Below, in pieces: positions 21,710 to 32,981 of a stretch of DNA of 64,000 bases. Source of the stretch: Neoechinorhynchus agilis (Eukaryota; Acanthocephala). A program made the position numbers and the translations under genes. The number at the start of each line of letters is the position of its first letter. Positions within the stretch are counted from its first letter, which is position 1. Location: positions 16,988,001 through 17,052,000 of the forward strand of contig CM121341.1 of assembly GCA_051530055.1 (NCBI GenBank), read 5' to 3'. The notes below the pieces were generated by a model. That model was not told where the DNA came from. It was given only the letters and a program-made list of their open reading frames with translations, and ran no database searches.

Positions 21710-23560
21710 TTGATTACTTACAGAACTTGATGACAGAAGTCGTCTGAATAAGTAAACCTATTCGCGATTGATTATATCACTTCAAAGTTCCATAACAAAC
21801 CTTGAATTCCTTCAGTAGCATTTTATTCATTACAAAGACCGTCAAGAGTATTACAAGCCTCCGCAATGTGTATCTACAAGAGACGCAAAGGTGAAATTCT
21901 AGAGACATGACATTGCCTAATTACGAGGAAAATTAAATTTTAACGACATCAACGTATGCTTTTCATCATAAGTGAACGCTTTACAATAATCGAAGGCATA
22001 GTTGTGTATAACCCAGATTTTACGCTTTATATTGGGAATAAAAATTATAATTGAAACTTAATATTTTCTTTGATAAATAATTAGATTTGATCTCACCATT
22101 AATCGACACGCAGATCAGCACATCTATAATGGTCGATGAATTGAAATAGAACGCTTGAACTATCGTTTTAAAACGTGCAAGGACCAACGAGGCATTCTAT
22201 TTGTTAAGAGACTTGAAAGATTTGAATTCCATGGAAACTCTATTAATCTTTGTTTTAATTAGTTCACCCTCACCCTTTTCAATTGAACACCCAATCCAAT
22301 ACAAAAAAAGACTTTTTAAATTGAATATTGGCTAAAAATACCATATTGATACGAGTCCGACGGCACTCAGCTAAGATATGGTTAACGGCGCATGTTCAGC
22401 CAGAGATTTCCAAATTGCACAGTAGCCGAGATAATTACCCGACTTAATAACCTTTTATAACTAAAACAATGGCCAACAAATAAAGATCGAAATTTTGTGG
22501 CACAGTGGATCTGCATATCTCAATGTATCTTCACAATTTCCTTGTTCAATGATATTAAAGAAAAATAAATCATAATGACATACGTTGAATCGCAAGAAAA
22601 TTTTAACAAAGCTATACATTCATTTGAGCCTAAGAGCCTAAGCGAAAAACCCGTAATCCAATGGGAATTCGCTCAAAAGCCCTTTTTTAGAACCATTCAT
22701 TTAATTTACTAGCCTCGGCTGTCTCTTTTTCTTTAAAACAAAAAAGGCTAATTTTTAGAATAAGATAATTTAAAAACTTACATAAAAAGTCGTATAACAT
22801 CTTAGAATGATGATTTTATTTAACAACGGTAGCGATCATGGATACTAAAATTCGAAAATGCAATTAGCTTTCTTAGCAGCAGAGAATCAACAGTCTTAAA
22901 ATAACCCAACGTTTATGTATACTGAAACTGAACAATCGAAAATTCTTTACTTTTAAGAGCTCACATATCCTCATAAGAGCGAATGCGTTGATGAAAAAGC
23001 TAAGCTTTAAACCATGACATCAATTATGACTAATTAATCGATCATCTCGTAACAGCATTTGATTGCTAAAATCTCGTAGTTTCCCAACTTTCATTTCTAT
23101 TAGTCACTGAGTGTTTGTCTACATGAGCCCCCGGGGTGACGTTATCGATTGTTACGCAAAAGTGTAGAGATACCAATTTTTAATTGTTTGCCACAAAAAG
23201 GGGAGGATGGTCAACAGAATTCGAGTCGAAAAAGATTCCCAACTAAATATTTTCGAAACCATTCGAGAAACGCTCGACCAAACGTGAGCATTGCAATAGC
23301 ATTCTTTCTATATTGCACCGTAAAACGAGAAAGCATTTTAGAATCAATCATTCGAATGTATTTTTAAAAATTGATATCAACAAAACTTTTCATTTTTGAA
23401 GAAATGAAAATTTTCTCTGAGACAATAAATTGTACACATTTTTCAAGTTTAGAATCTCGTAAAATAGGCAAGGTTCTCACATCAAAATGAAATATTTAAA
23501 AGGCAAATTAAGTTGTTTACTTATTTCAAAGTACTTAAAGTTTATTTATGGGTACAATTA
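21710..23560. other. Gene-free AT-rich region
   Basis: No coding exon, RNA gene or repeat that I can support. Open frames are short and of biased composition. Confidence 0.4.
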
Positions 23561-23564
23561 CGAA

Positions 23565-26305
23565 ATTGTTTGTAATAACACGTGTTATTTGCTAATACCC
23601 AAAGAATAGGACCCATGTACTTTGAGTCTTCATAAACACTCGAGTTCAGAGTTGTTCCATGAAGGTTGATTTTGGAGTAGATTACGAGTCCGGGCGGGTG
23701 AGAATATCCAGTCGGGTTGGTGGTTATTGTTTGCAGGAGGGTTTGTTAGGTTGGGTCTTTCCTAAGGTTCATTTCAGGTTATTATATCCCAGAATATTGG
23801 GCAGCATGGGAAAAGGAGCGTAGGTATAGGGAGGTGCGATGTCAAGGGGGGATGAAATGAATTGCAACTGTCATGATCGTGTGAAATCCTATAAAAGCAT
23901 TTGGTAAGCGAGGGGAAACCAACTGCACAAATTTTAGAGGTTCTTGTATGAAACGTTTCAAAGCAAAGGATTTGTGATTGGGAAAGGTTGCAAAATACGG
24001 GATAATCGTAGGTGAGGGAGGATAAAATAAAGATGAAGTAAAATTTCGAGCGACCGGGCGAAGGAACTTCTAAATGACCGAGGCGTTTGAGGAGGTAGAT
24101 TTTAAGGGTGTTGAGCTTGAGAGAGGGATGTGTTAGCCCGCCTAAGGTAACGCATAAAACAACCAATTTTTGTAGATATCTGAAGAGGTGGATTTTGTAA
24201 ACGAAATATTGAGTTACATGAATACGCCTGGGGGTTTTAACCGCTCAACAAGAATATCTTTCCACCCGAATGTGATCCTGCACGAAATTTACAAGCAGTA
24301 TGGCAGTAACTGCGTTAAAGTTATTCACAAGTTGGTTAAGATGGAACAGAAGCTACATAGTTTCAAAGAAGGGTTACGATTTCTGTAAAAGTGCAGGGGT
24401 GAATCTCTCACTCACACGTGAGTACGCATCAAGTCTGTTATGATCAGATTTGAAGGATCCAAGCTGCAGCGTTACTTCGAGCATAAACTGATTTTATTCG
24501 GAATCAGGGAGTTTAGAAGTCGGAGTTCCAAAGTTCTACGTACTACTAAAGAGCTCATAACATCTATATTTGCGGGTTTGGATACTTAGGATGGCATATG
24601 GCTTGATGGTTACGTCAGTGAGAGAGTGGCAAGAGTGTTGAACGAGGCTATAGAAAGGCATAGTGGGAAATTGGAACGCTTGCGACCAAGGATATCGAAT
24701 CAGTCTAACTTTTTCATTAACAGGTCACAACGGACCTTATTAAACAAAAGACCTGATTTTGTAGTATGACATTGAAGGAAGGAAATTGATATCAGGTGCG
24801 GCAGCGAAATTATGTTAAAAGCATGTCCGGATTCGTTATGCACTGTTGTTGACTATGACATGACTGCCCGTGCAACCTTCGGTCACAAATTCGCCAAGAG
24901 AATAAACATGATAGTTAAAAGTGTAATGTCCACAGCCGATTCATATGTCCAAGATGGCCCGGCCTTTGCAAAGGAAATTCTGCAACAAAATTTTTGCAAT
25001 ACAAGTCTATTCACGGCGGATGTGGTGTCCTAGTTCACAAATATTCCTCTTGCTAGAGCGCTGGATATGACTGCAACGATCCTGGCCGAGCGTTGCACGA
25101 ACCAAAATTGGATATAAAGGCATGGACCGACGTCCTGAATTGGTGCACCACGAAGACTTCTTTCAGGTTCAATGACTCCTTTTACGATTAGAAAAGCGGT
25201 GGGTCAATGGGTTCTCCTTTAGCCCCAGTTATAGGCCATATATACATGCAAAACTGGGAGCGCGAATTCCTCAGCAAACACACGACGATCAAAAGATGGC
25301 GTCGTTATGTGGACGACGTATTCATCATTACCGAATAAGGAGTCGACGAGGGTGCGTTGGAAACTCTGATAAACGCGGAGGATAAGCGGATACAGTGAAC
25401 TATCACTCCGGAAAGTACTGACGGTACGGTATCCTTCCTTGATGTCCTAGTGAATAGACATCACGATGGAACGGTGACTTAGTATTTATCGAAAACCCAA
25501 GGTACCATGGTTACCACCGAAATGGACAAGCCACCGATCTACGCAGAACAAGATAAATGTGGCCCGTTCATATTTCCGTAGAGCCTTAAACATTTGTTCG
25601 TCCAACTCCATTCGGTCCAATGAAAGGAATGATATTATCAAGGTCTTGCGTTTAAGAGGATATCCTAAGTGGGCTATTGATATGGCCAAGAAGCGTAACA
25701 GGCGACGAACCGATCAACGCAGTAACGATCTGCCAACGAATCCAACGCCTACAAAATATATCGCACATTCTTTCATTAGCGAAGAGGCTACAAACAAAAT
25801 ACGGCCCCTAAGAAAAGAATACCGAATGTGAGGATTATTTACAGTTTCAATTAGCGATGTTTGGGGGACGACATTGGCTGGTTTTTGCAAAAAGAAGACC
25901 GCGACGACACCTACATGCGGAGTCTACGAAATAGGCTGTCCGGAAAGCGATAAAAGTATATTGGACAGACGAAGCAAGGTCTGAGCGAACGTATCCAACA
26001 GCATAAATACGCGTGTAGGCGTTCCCATCGATCATCGGCAATATCTAACCACAAACAGACAGCTCAACACCGAGTTGACTTTGACGGTGCTGCTATGATT
26101 ATGGACAACGCTAACTTGAGCCGGAGACTCGTGTATGAATCCATAAACATTTCAGCGAACCGGACAATGGAGGGAAACAAGGGAAATTTCAGCCTCGTAC
26201 TCCCAATCAACGACTTGGTGCTGTAGGAAAACCGAACATTGCACAGGGGGTTCGAGCGGACACTAACTCCCCGAATCACGGGTACCGCAAAACCACGCTC
26301 CTGAG
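23565..26305 (+). mobile_element. Penelope-like element, degenerate (PLE-1)
   Basis: A leader (23565-24130) is shared with fragments at 27.6, 28.0-28.4 and 57.95 kb. It is followed by pieces of a Penelope-like reverse transcriptase: SLFTADVVS and FTNIPLARALDM near 25000, GGSMGSPLAPVIGHIYM near 25205, RRYVDDVFI (YVDD at 25306-25317), SFLDVLVN near 25435, then RALNICSS and YPKWAI. The C-terminal part (25960-26220) has YIGQTKQGLSERIQQHKYAC, the YIG half of a GIY-YIG endonuclease. Frame is broken in several places, so it is an old copy. No splice-site-like host gene structure overlaps it. Confidence 0.82.
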
Positions 26306-26462
26306 CCTGAGGTAACCCATCAAGTAACCAATTTTTGTAGATATCTGAAGAGGTGGATTTTGTCCACGAAATATTAAATAACGTAAATACGTCTCGGTGT
26401 TTGAACCGCTCAACAAAAATATCTTTCCACCCGAATGTGATCCTGCATGAAATTATCAAGAA
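26306..26462 (+). repeat. Start of a second, tandem Penelope-like copy
   Basis: About 155 bp nearly identical to 24130-24290 (gtagatatctgaagaggtgg, ccgctcaacaa, atctttccacccgaatgtga). It begins just after the 3' end of PLE-1 and stops after 155 bp. Partial tandem copies are the usual way Penelope-like elements generate their pseudo-LTRs. Confidence 0.75.
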
Positions 26463-26683
26463 TGCAATAATCTGAAACAGTTTTTATTTCTTTTACAAAT
26501 TATTGGACACTAAAAAGCACTTTGAGCGAATAAGATTACTTCAGAAATAATTAGCTTTTGATTGGCTAGTTAACCCAGCCGAATTTTTCAATGAGTAATT
26601 TTAATAATGCTGTTTGCTTAACGACAATGGGCTGATTTTTAGTTTCACACGAAAATATCGATTTAATTCCTCTAATAATCAGA

Positions 26684-27283
26684 TCAAACTTCTGCTTGAA
26701 CGAATGAATCCTCTTGTTGGCTGGGAGTGTATAGTGCAGAATGAACAAGCACGATTCCAATAGAAGCTCCAAGAATCCAAAAAATGACAGAAGTCGCTTT
26801 GGCCAAGAAAAACAGTGGCAAGGAAAAGGCAACGACTGCTACGTATTGATAAAAAACGGGTACTTGTCGACCGAACAAGGTCAACGGAGATTGCGAAGAT
26901 GATTTTGTATTGACCATGTAGAAGCCAAGGAGCATTATAATTACGACAAGTAGGATAAGAGGACTTGTGACAATTGAGTAGATCCCGAGAACCACAAAAA
27001 TAATGAAATAGTTGGACTGAAAGTATTCCACATTGGAAAGTACTCTTCGAATGGCACGCCGAGGAGTCTTCGGAAGGCTGATTCGCGAAGTATTTAAAAA
27101 CTCAAGCCAAGGACGAACAGAGTTCTTCTGACTTTGGTACCATTCACTTGGATTCATTCGTCGAAGAGAATTTAGAGACCAACGCGACGCATTCAGTGGT
27201 GGTCCGTCCATCTCCCCGGATACCATTGGAATTGTCGTGTCATTCGGTAGCTGATCACTGTGAGATTGGACCTTTGATTCCAT
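26684..27283 (-). CDS. PRA1-type prenylated Rab acceptor
   Basis: One uninterrupted frame of 199 aa; start ATG at 27283-27281. A polar N-terminus (about 1-100) includes the PRPWxEF-like NSVRPWLEFLNTSRISLPK, followed by the PRA1 core RVLSNVEYFQSNYFIIF. Two long hydrophobic blocks (about 105-135 and 155-190) can each cross the membrane twice. The family binds prenylated Rabs and acts as a GDI-displacement factor at the Golgi. Size and architecture match RABAC1/PRAF1. It lies between Penelope-like remnants on both sides. Confidence 0.9.
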   Translation of the reverse strand: MESKVQSHSDQLPNDTTIPMVSGEMDGPPLNASRWSLNSLRRMNPSEWYQSQKNSVRPWLEFLNTSRISLPKTPRRAIRRVLSNVEYFQSNYFIIFVVLGIYSIVTSPLILLVVIIMLLGFYMVNTKSSSQSPLTLFGRQVPVFYQYVAVVAFSLPLFFLAKATSVIFWILGASIGIVLVHSALYTPSQQEDSFVQAEV

Positions 27284-27639
27284 TCTCAATATAGTTTCCG
27301 AATGATGGCCGGACTAAAATGAAGATTATGCCACCAGTAAAAAAATGATAGCGGGATAAACACTATTTGCAAGAATTCTTTCGCATATATCAAATGGCGT
27401 CATTGATAAGATAATGATGTACACAGGCGTGAGAAAAGATCGCTTTAAGTTTTTGTATTTTGGTTAGTGGACGGTTACGAATGCGACCGGTTAGCGTCGC
27501 CGTACTCAGGAAAGAAGATACAGCCGATCTCGGTTAATCGGATATCACATCGAAACGCGATGGTTTTCGTCATAGTGGTTGTACTATGTATTTTGTATAA
27601 ATCATCGGAGTATTAAAGAATATAAGATGCTTTATCTCC

Positions 27640-27850
27640 TATTTACACGAGAACAACACTCGCAATCCCAATTCCTTTCATCCTCCCTGTACCTACGCTC
27701 CTTTTTCCATGCTGCCTAATATTCTGGGATATCATAAACTGAAATGAACCTGGGGAAAGACCAACCTTACAAGCTCTCATGCAAACAATAACCATTAACT
27801 TTCCCAACTCGACCGGAACCGTCATCAACTCCAAAATAAACAACTACATT
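27640..27850 (-). mobile_element. Penelope-like leader fragment, inverted
   Basis: The reverse complement matches the PLE-1 leader at about 23650-23840 (tatcccagaatatt, ggcagcatgg, gttattgtttgca). No RT sequence is attached. Confidence 0.65.
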
Positions 27851-28004
27851 CAAGGAACCTATAGACAGTTAATCTTCTTTGTTCAAGAATAAAACGTGTT
27901 ACCGAAAAGGCTGAATTATTAAATAGATAAACAAACATTGCGACTTTTCAAAATGATCTCAGTAATCTAATGCAATTCTTCCATTTTCCCAGTAACTGGG
28001 TTCA

Positions 28005-28400
28005 ATTTGCGATTTAACGATTTCACCCCCTCAATCCATCAAGGAAATCGTCAACAAACAATCAAAACGCCTCTCAACCCTACCACCACAATTTTTAAGA
28101 CATTTTGTTCCCTTTTCAAACATCAGAACAACACTCGCAATCCCAATTCTTTTCATCCCCCATCTACCTCAGATCCTTTTTCATACTGCTCAATCCTCTC
28201 GGATATCATAACTTGAAATGAACGCGAGGAAAGACCAACCTCACAAGCTCTTATGTAAACAATAACCATTAACTTTCTCAACCGGTCTGGAACCGTCATC
28301 CACTCCAAAATAAACAACTACATCCATTTAACCTATCAGAACTCGAGTGTTCGCGAAGAGCCATAGATATAGGTCCCTCTTATGTTTTTCAACAAAACGT
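28005..28400 (-). mobile_element. Penelope-like leader fragment, inverted, second copy
   Basis: The reverse complement matches the same leader as 27640-27850 and 23575-23880, and extends to its outer end (actcgagtgtt...aaaacgtgtt). With the previous fragment it forms two head-to-tail inverted partial copies. Confidence 0.65.
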
Positions 28401-29302
28401 GTTGTTATTAATGCCTCCCCATCTGTATACTTGTCTGTGTTGAACAATTTCTGATCCACAAGATATCGATCCTTCGTGATATAGAAAATTCTTAGGAAAA
28501 TGCGGATGATAAAATTCTCTTTTGTCCATCGATTCGTCGCCCACTTTAAAACGCCTCGGATGAATCAAACGTAAGTTATAATCAGAAAACCGGCGCGATT
28601 AAGAGCGCCGAGGGCGATTATCATCTCGGTTTTCGTTCGTAATGGCGGTATATTGTAGCAAATATATTTATCTTGAGGCAAAATTTAAAATTTGGCTTAT
28701 GTTGTTGAGTGATGTTGAATATTCTAGGAAAAGTGTAAACTTAAACCCGCAACCATATGTTTGAATTATTTGGCCTCTGCAAATGGCTGAAATTCGAATG
28801 GAAAATTTGCCGACTGACTTTAGAAGATATCTCAATCGTGCTATAAAAGCAAGGATCATTCCTGAAACGAGTTTTAAGCATTTCAATATCGATTTGTGTT
28901 CGAAAATTATTTAGTAGTTTAATTTATCACGGTCAAGATAAATATAACTTTTACATATAAAAAATTTGCTTTTTCTTGCTCTATTGTCGAAGGGTGGAGC
29001 AAGAAAATGGTCCCGTGTGTACAAACATAAATCGTTGAATAGATAAAAATTTTCTTGTTTAGTAAACAAATTAGATTTGAAATTTCTTACAATTAACGGA
29101 AGCGTCAATGAACATACCAAGAAATAACCGAATGAATGCTTAATACCAAAATGCGATCAAACTTTTAAGAAAATGAACGTGGAACTTCCGTAAAAATTAT
29201 AAAACGACCGATTGGGCGTAAACAAACGACATAAAAATTAAGTTTTAATTTCCAAAATTAAAATGGAAAATAGCACACAAAAATCCATTTATTCCCATCT
29301 GA
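28401..29302. other. Gene-free region
   Basis: No supported coding exon or repeat was seen here; open frames are short. Confidence 0.4.
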
Positions 29303-29485
29303 TCATATCGCTTTAGTTAGCCTTCCCCTTTTCACTAAATTCTTATGTTTTTTCCCAGTTGACCTTGAGTTCACCAATTTTTTTTTCCAAGTTTCCCAGT
29401 AAATGTTATCATTCAGCAATTTCAATGGATACACTGTCTTTAGTTCGATTGCGAGCAAGAAAAGTAGGAGTAAATAGAACTTCAT
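29303..29485 (-). CDS. Possible secreted-protein first exon (cathepsin propeptide-like)
   Basis: A 60-codon frame with a clean signal peptide (MKFYLLLLFLLAIELKTVYP) followed by DNIYWETWKKKL, which resembles the start of the I29 propeptide of cathepsin L-type cysteine proteases (a W-x-x-[WF]-K helix). After that the frame becomes Lys-rich and ends. A donor (ttg|gtgaac) lies just after WKKKL, so the remaining codons may be intron. No protease exons follow downstream, so this is either an isolated first exon (gene relic) or a small basic secreted peptide. Confidence 0.3.
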   Translation of the reverse strand: MKFYLLLLFLLAIELKTVYPLKLLNDNIYWETWKKKLVNSRSTGKKHKNLVKRGRLTKAI

Positions 29486-29754
29486 TTACGAATCAAGACT
29501 ACGCTCCTGTCTTGGTTAAATTAAACGACTTGACAAGAAATTTATGAGCAATGCACCATTCGGTCGAAATTTACTCGTCATGTCAGGTATCGGAACCGGA
29601 ACCATTCCCTAACAAAACAACTGAAACCAGAAACCCCTGAAATTCAAAGTAACTACAAATTCTGTGCAATGAGTTTTGTCTAAGGCACCAAAAACCATAA
29701 AGCTACTGACGACGCTGAAGCTAGTTGCAATTAAAAGGTTGTTTTTATATGGCG

Positions 29755-29935
29755 GAAAAATTGAAGTAATTTATTAGGTCGAATATTTCGGCAAAATATT
29801 GTGCATTTTATCAAGTTTAAGTAAGCTTTTTTCCTGTAATTTCTTCAGCAAAAACCTTGATAAAGGCATAATATTGTGACGAAATATTGGACCTAATGAA
29901 TTACTACAATTTTTTCGCCACATAAAAACATGAAT
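29755..29935. repeat. Foldback element E with paired hammerhead-like arms
   Basis: Arms of about 75 bp (ggcggaaaaattg...taatttattagg against cctaatgaattac...aattttttcgcc). The right arm carries TTGATAA, a short stem, then GAAATATTGG; the left arm carries the mirror. Terminal words match those of element D and of the Penelope-like element ending at 32.8 kb. Confidence 0.7.
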
Positions 29936-30949
29936 AATTCAATCTTCAAACAATTAAACGATTTTTTTATTGTCAATAGTGATAGAACAAATGGGAGTTT
30001 ATCATAATTCACGGACAATATTTGAGTTTTTCAAAACCGTTTTCGATCAAATGGCTCTCAATGACATATCTCCGCTTGCGCTTTTTGGTTTGGCTTCAAG
30101 CATCAATCCGAAAAAGAAGAGAAGATAAACGAAGTTCATTTCCCGATGAAATTTCATTCGTTGCTATTAAAAGATAAAACTATAAAAAGAGATTTATGAG
30201 CAACAACAGACGGTTCAAGCTGGCGAATGCGCCATTTGCCTAAAATATTTCTCGATTTATACGCCATTTTGAAGTTCCTTACCGTCATATGATGTTTCAT
30301 TCTATTTTTAATCCACAATTTCACGATTAATTTGGCAAGTTAATCGAAAAACTGCCGAATCACGAGCCCATTTGTTACCTATTCCTTACAATGACTTGAT
30401 GGAATGTCAACTGATTTCCAACCAATTATTTCATTTTCTATTGTCGACACATGAGCAATCCACGCGATTGAAACGATATATTTTATTTTGTATCAATATT
30501 CGGAGTTTTACCTCTTCTGGGTCCGCCAAAAACAATATAGAGATAAAGTTAGACCAATATCAATGATAAGGTTAACTTGTCCATTTGGTTAAGCACAATA
30601 ACACATCGAACTTTGTTCGTCTCCTGTGACAACCACGCTCAGTCCCACTTTTCACCTATTGCGAAAACAAAACCTTCGCAAGCGAAAGTTCCAATGTCTC
30701 TCGCTTCCTACTTCGCGGAAGTTAAAAGCTTTACTCCTTTACCTGAGGGAACCTAGAGTGGTGTTTGACCCATATAAGCCGTGTTTGGGTTCAATGCGTT
30801 ACGTGCGTGGAGAGGCATCGCCCTGCATGCTTGCAGATAAGGCAAACCTTCGCTCATCAGTAAATTTTTCACCATAATGGTCATAAACAATCATTTTGGG
30901 ATGCACTTCCGGTAGCGAGAATTCATAACTCTTTAATTTCAGATTCTCG
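29936..30949. other. Gene-free region
   Basis: No supported gene. Open frames at 30372 and 30626 lack motifs. Confidence 0.4.
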
Positions 30950-31515
30950 TGACCTGGTGAACCGAACTCGATTGGCGGCAGTTTCTACAAGAGAATCAGG
31001 TGCTTGGCTCAACGCTCTCTCTGTCGTTTCTGTGGATACCCTTCTCACATACGAGACAGTAAAGATCGCAGTGTCCCCGAGACTTGAGGGAACCGATGTA
31101 CACATCACATCGCTGCCGTTGCGGAGCGACCGTGGAACCATCGGGACGCCATGGTCTCGTCTGTCGGCAATCAGATGGAAGGTACACTTACGACATGCCG
31201 AAGTGAACGAAATGCTCTTTGTCGCACCCTGAATACTGTGAATGCGCCCAACATCCCAGAGCCGAGCAATCTTTGCCGACTCGATGGCCACAGACCGGAT
31301 GGTGTCACAGTGTTTCCATGGTAAATGCTCGCAGCCAGCAACATAAAATTCGCAGCCGTTAAACCGGGGGGAGGGTAGTAACCGCCGCTGAGGATCGCAT
31401 AAAGACCAAATACAGCGACCTGGTTCGAAATCATTATTTCGTTCCCTCTGGGGAAGAACGATCCGAGAAAAGGAGCATTCCTCCAGGATCGCTTCATCCG
31501 TCCAATTTCGAAGGT
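30950..31515 (+). mobile_element. Non-LTR retrotransposon fragment (C-terminal region)
   Basis: Plus-strand pieces read CGATVEPSGRHGLVCRQS, LCRLDGHRPDGVTVFPW, LAASNIKFAA and KTKYSDLVRNHYFVPSG, colinear with the C-terminal zinc-binding and restriction-like endonuclease region of the copy at 52.6-55 kb. Frame is broken. It abuts PLE-2 on its right. Confidence 0.72.
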
Positions 31516-31524
31516 AAGTGTTAC

Positions 31525-32800
31525 GATCAAGTTGATGGATTGCCCATGAAGATTCCTCTTGATCCAGTTCTCGCCGAATTGTTCATGCGCGATTAAGAGG
31601 CCAGTTATGTTTCCAGCTTAACGTGTATTAAATTCCGGCAGAGATACGTAAATGATACTTTTAAGACGGAAAAGTTCTGGCGCATGTTGAATTCAAAGCA
31701 CAGCACAATTAAATGGACCATCGACTAGGAGAATGACAATACAATCCCTTTACGCGACAAGGAGAATAGTATGCAACCACTGTATACAGGAAGATCGGTA
31801 TATCGATGGACATTGTCCCCTTCATCACAATGGCACCAATTAAGTATAAAATGGCCAGGATTTAGTCGCTGTTTGATCGTTCCTAGAACTATTGCCCCAA
31901 CAAAGATTCCCTCACTAATGAGTTAGAGTTCCTTAGGAATATGCTCGAAGGAAAGGGCTACCAATTTATATGATAAGAAGAGCTAATTGCAGGGCCCGTC
32001 GATGATGAGCTATTCACTGCAATTAACAATCTGATAAAAGGAGCTGCATCCAAAGACTTAGATTGCTGTATTGATATACCGGGAAAGCTCAACCGCTAAC
32101 ATTTCTGGGGAATATTGTGTAAGAGTTTTGCCCAGGAACGTTCTGAAAAGAATTCCAATGTTCACGCGATTTCAGGCCGGAAAAAAGAGATTCACCTCTC
32201 TATCAACAGACTGTATCGAGACCAACTCAGGGGAGTTGTGGATGGGTCTCTTTGCATTCCCTGGACTAATGTTCTCCGTTGGCGGTGTTTCTGGGGTCTC
32301 TGACCACAAAAATAAAAGAGCGAATAAGTTCTTTTGACGACCAGGAATGGTCAACCGTTAAGCTCCATGGTGAAGAAACAAGATGAGCATGAAAGCAAAG
32401 GTGTGGTATACGAAATTCTCTGTAGCGAATGTAATAGTAAATCCTACGTAGGCCACACAAACAATTTGCAAAGGAGAACCAAAGAACACAAATATGCTCT
32501 GAGGAGAGGCAGCGATGCCAGTTCTGCGATATTCAACCATTTTAAGCAACAAGGCCACATCATGGATATCGACAATGCCACCATTTTCGCGTAAAGTGAA
32601 TCCAAATGAGATCGCGTTGTATTGGAGGCAATATCTATTTGCCAAGTTGAAACAGTCGAAGGAAATAAGGCGACTTCAAACCGAATTGAACCATCCCCCA
32701 CGTGTAGATTTTACACCTTTATAAAGGCACAAGATTGTGCCGAAATATTGGAATCAATAAATTCTTTTAATTTTCACGCCCCTAAACAAGCATGAATTGT
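31525..32800 (+). mobile_element. Penelope-like element, 5'-truncated (PLE-2)
   Basis: Begins inside the reverse transcriptase (DGLPMKIPLDPVLAELFMRD), continues with RYVNDTF in the YVDD position and ENDNTIP. It ends with a well-preserved GIY-YIG domain at 32385-32590 (GVVYEILCSECNSKSYVGHT, then QRRTKEHKYALR). The 3' terminus (32715-32790) carries a GGCACA/UGUGCC stem followed by GAAATATTGG (GAAA at 32742-32745) and aataaattc, the same terminus as foldbacks D and E. The core upstream of the stem is degenerate (TTTATAA). Confidence 0.8.
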
Positions 32801-32981
32801 TCAATCTTCAAACATTCATCCTTTCAAACATTACACCAGGACGACAGCCAATCTTTTTGTTAAAAAATAAAGAACTACCTTTTGTTAAGATTGAAATTTG
32901 GGAAAAACTGAAATTTCTATTAGCGATGCTTACCAATGAAATAGCAATTTATTTCTTGCAATAACATGGTACTTTTCTGCT

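Noticed and set aside
21840-21960. A small-subunit rRNA fragment, because of aaaggtgaaattct
   Set aside because: The flanking sequence does not match the conserved rRNA context.
26566-26832. An 88-codon minus-strand frame overlapping the Rab acceptor gene
   Set aside because: It is a shadow of the PRA1 coding region in another frame plus its 3' UTR.
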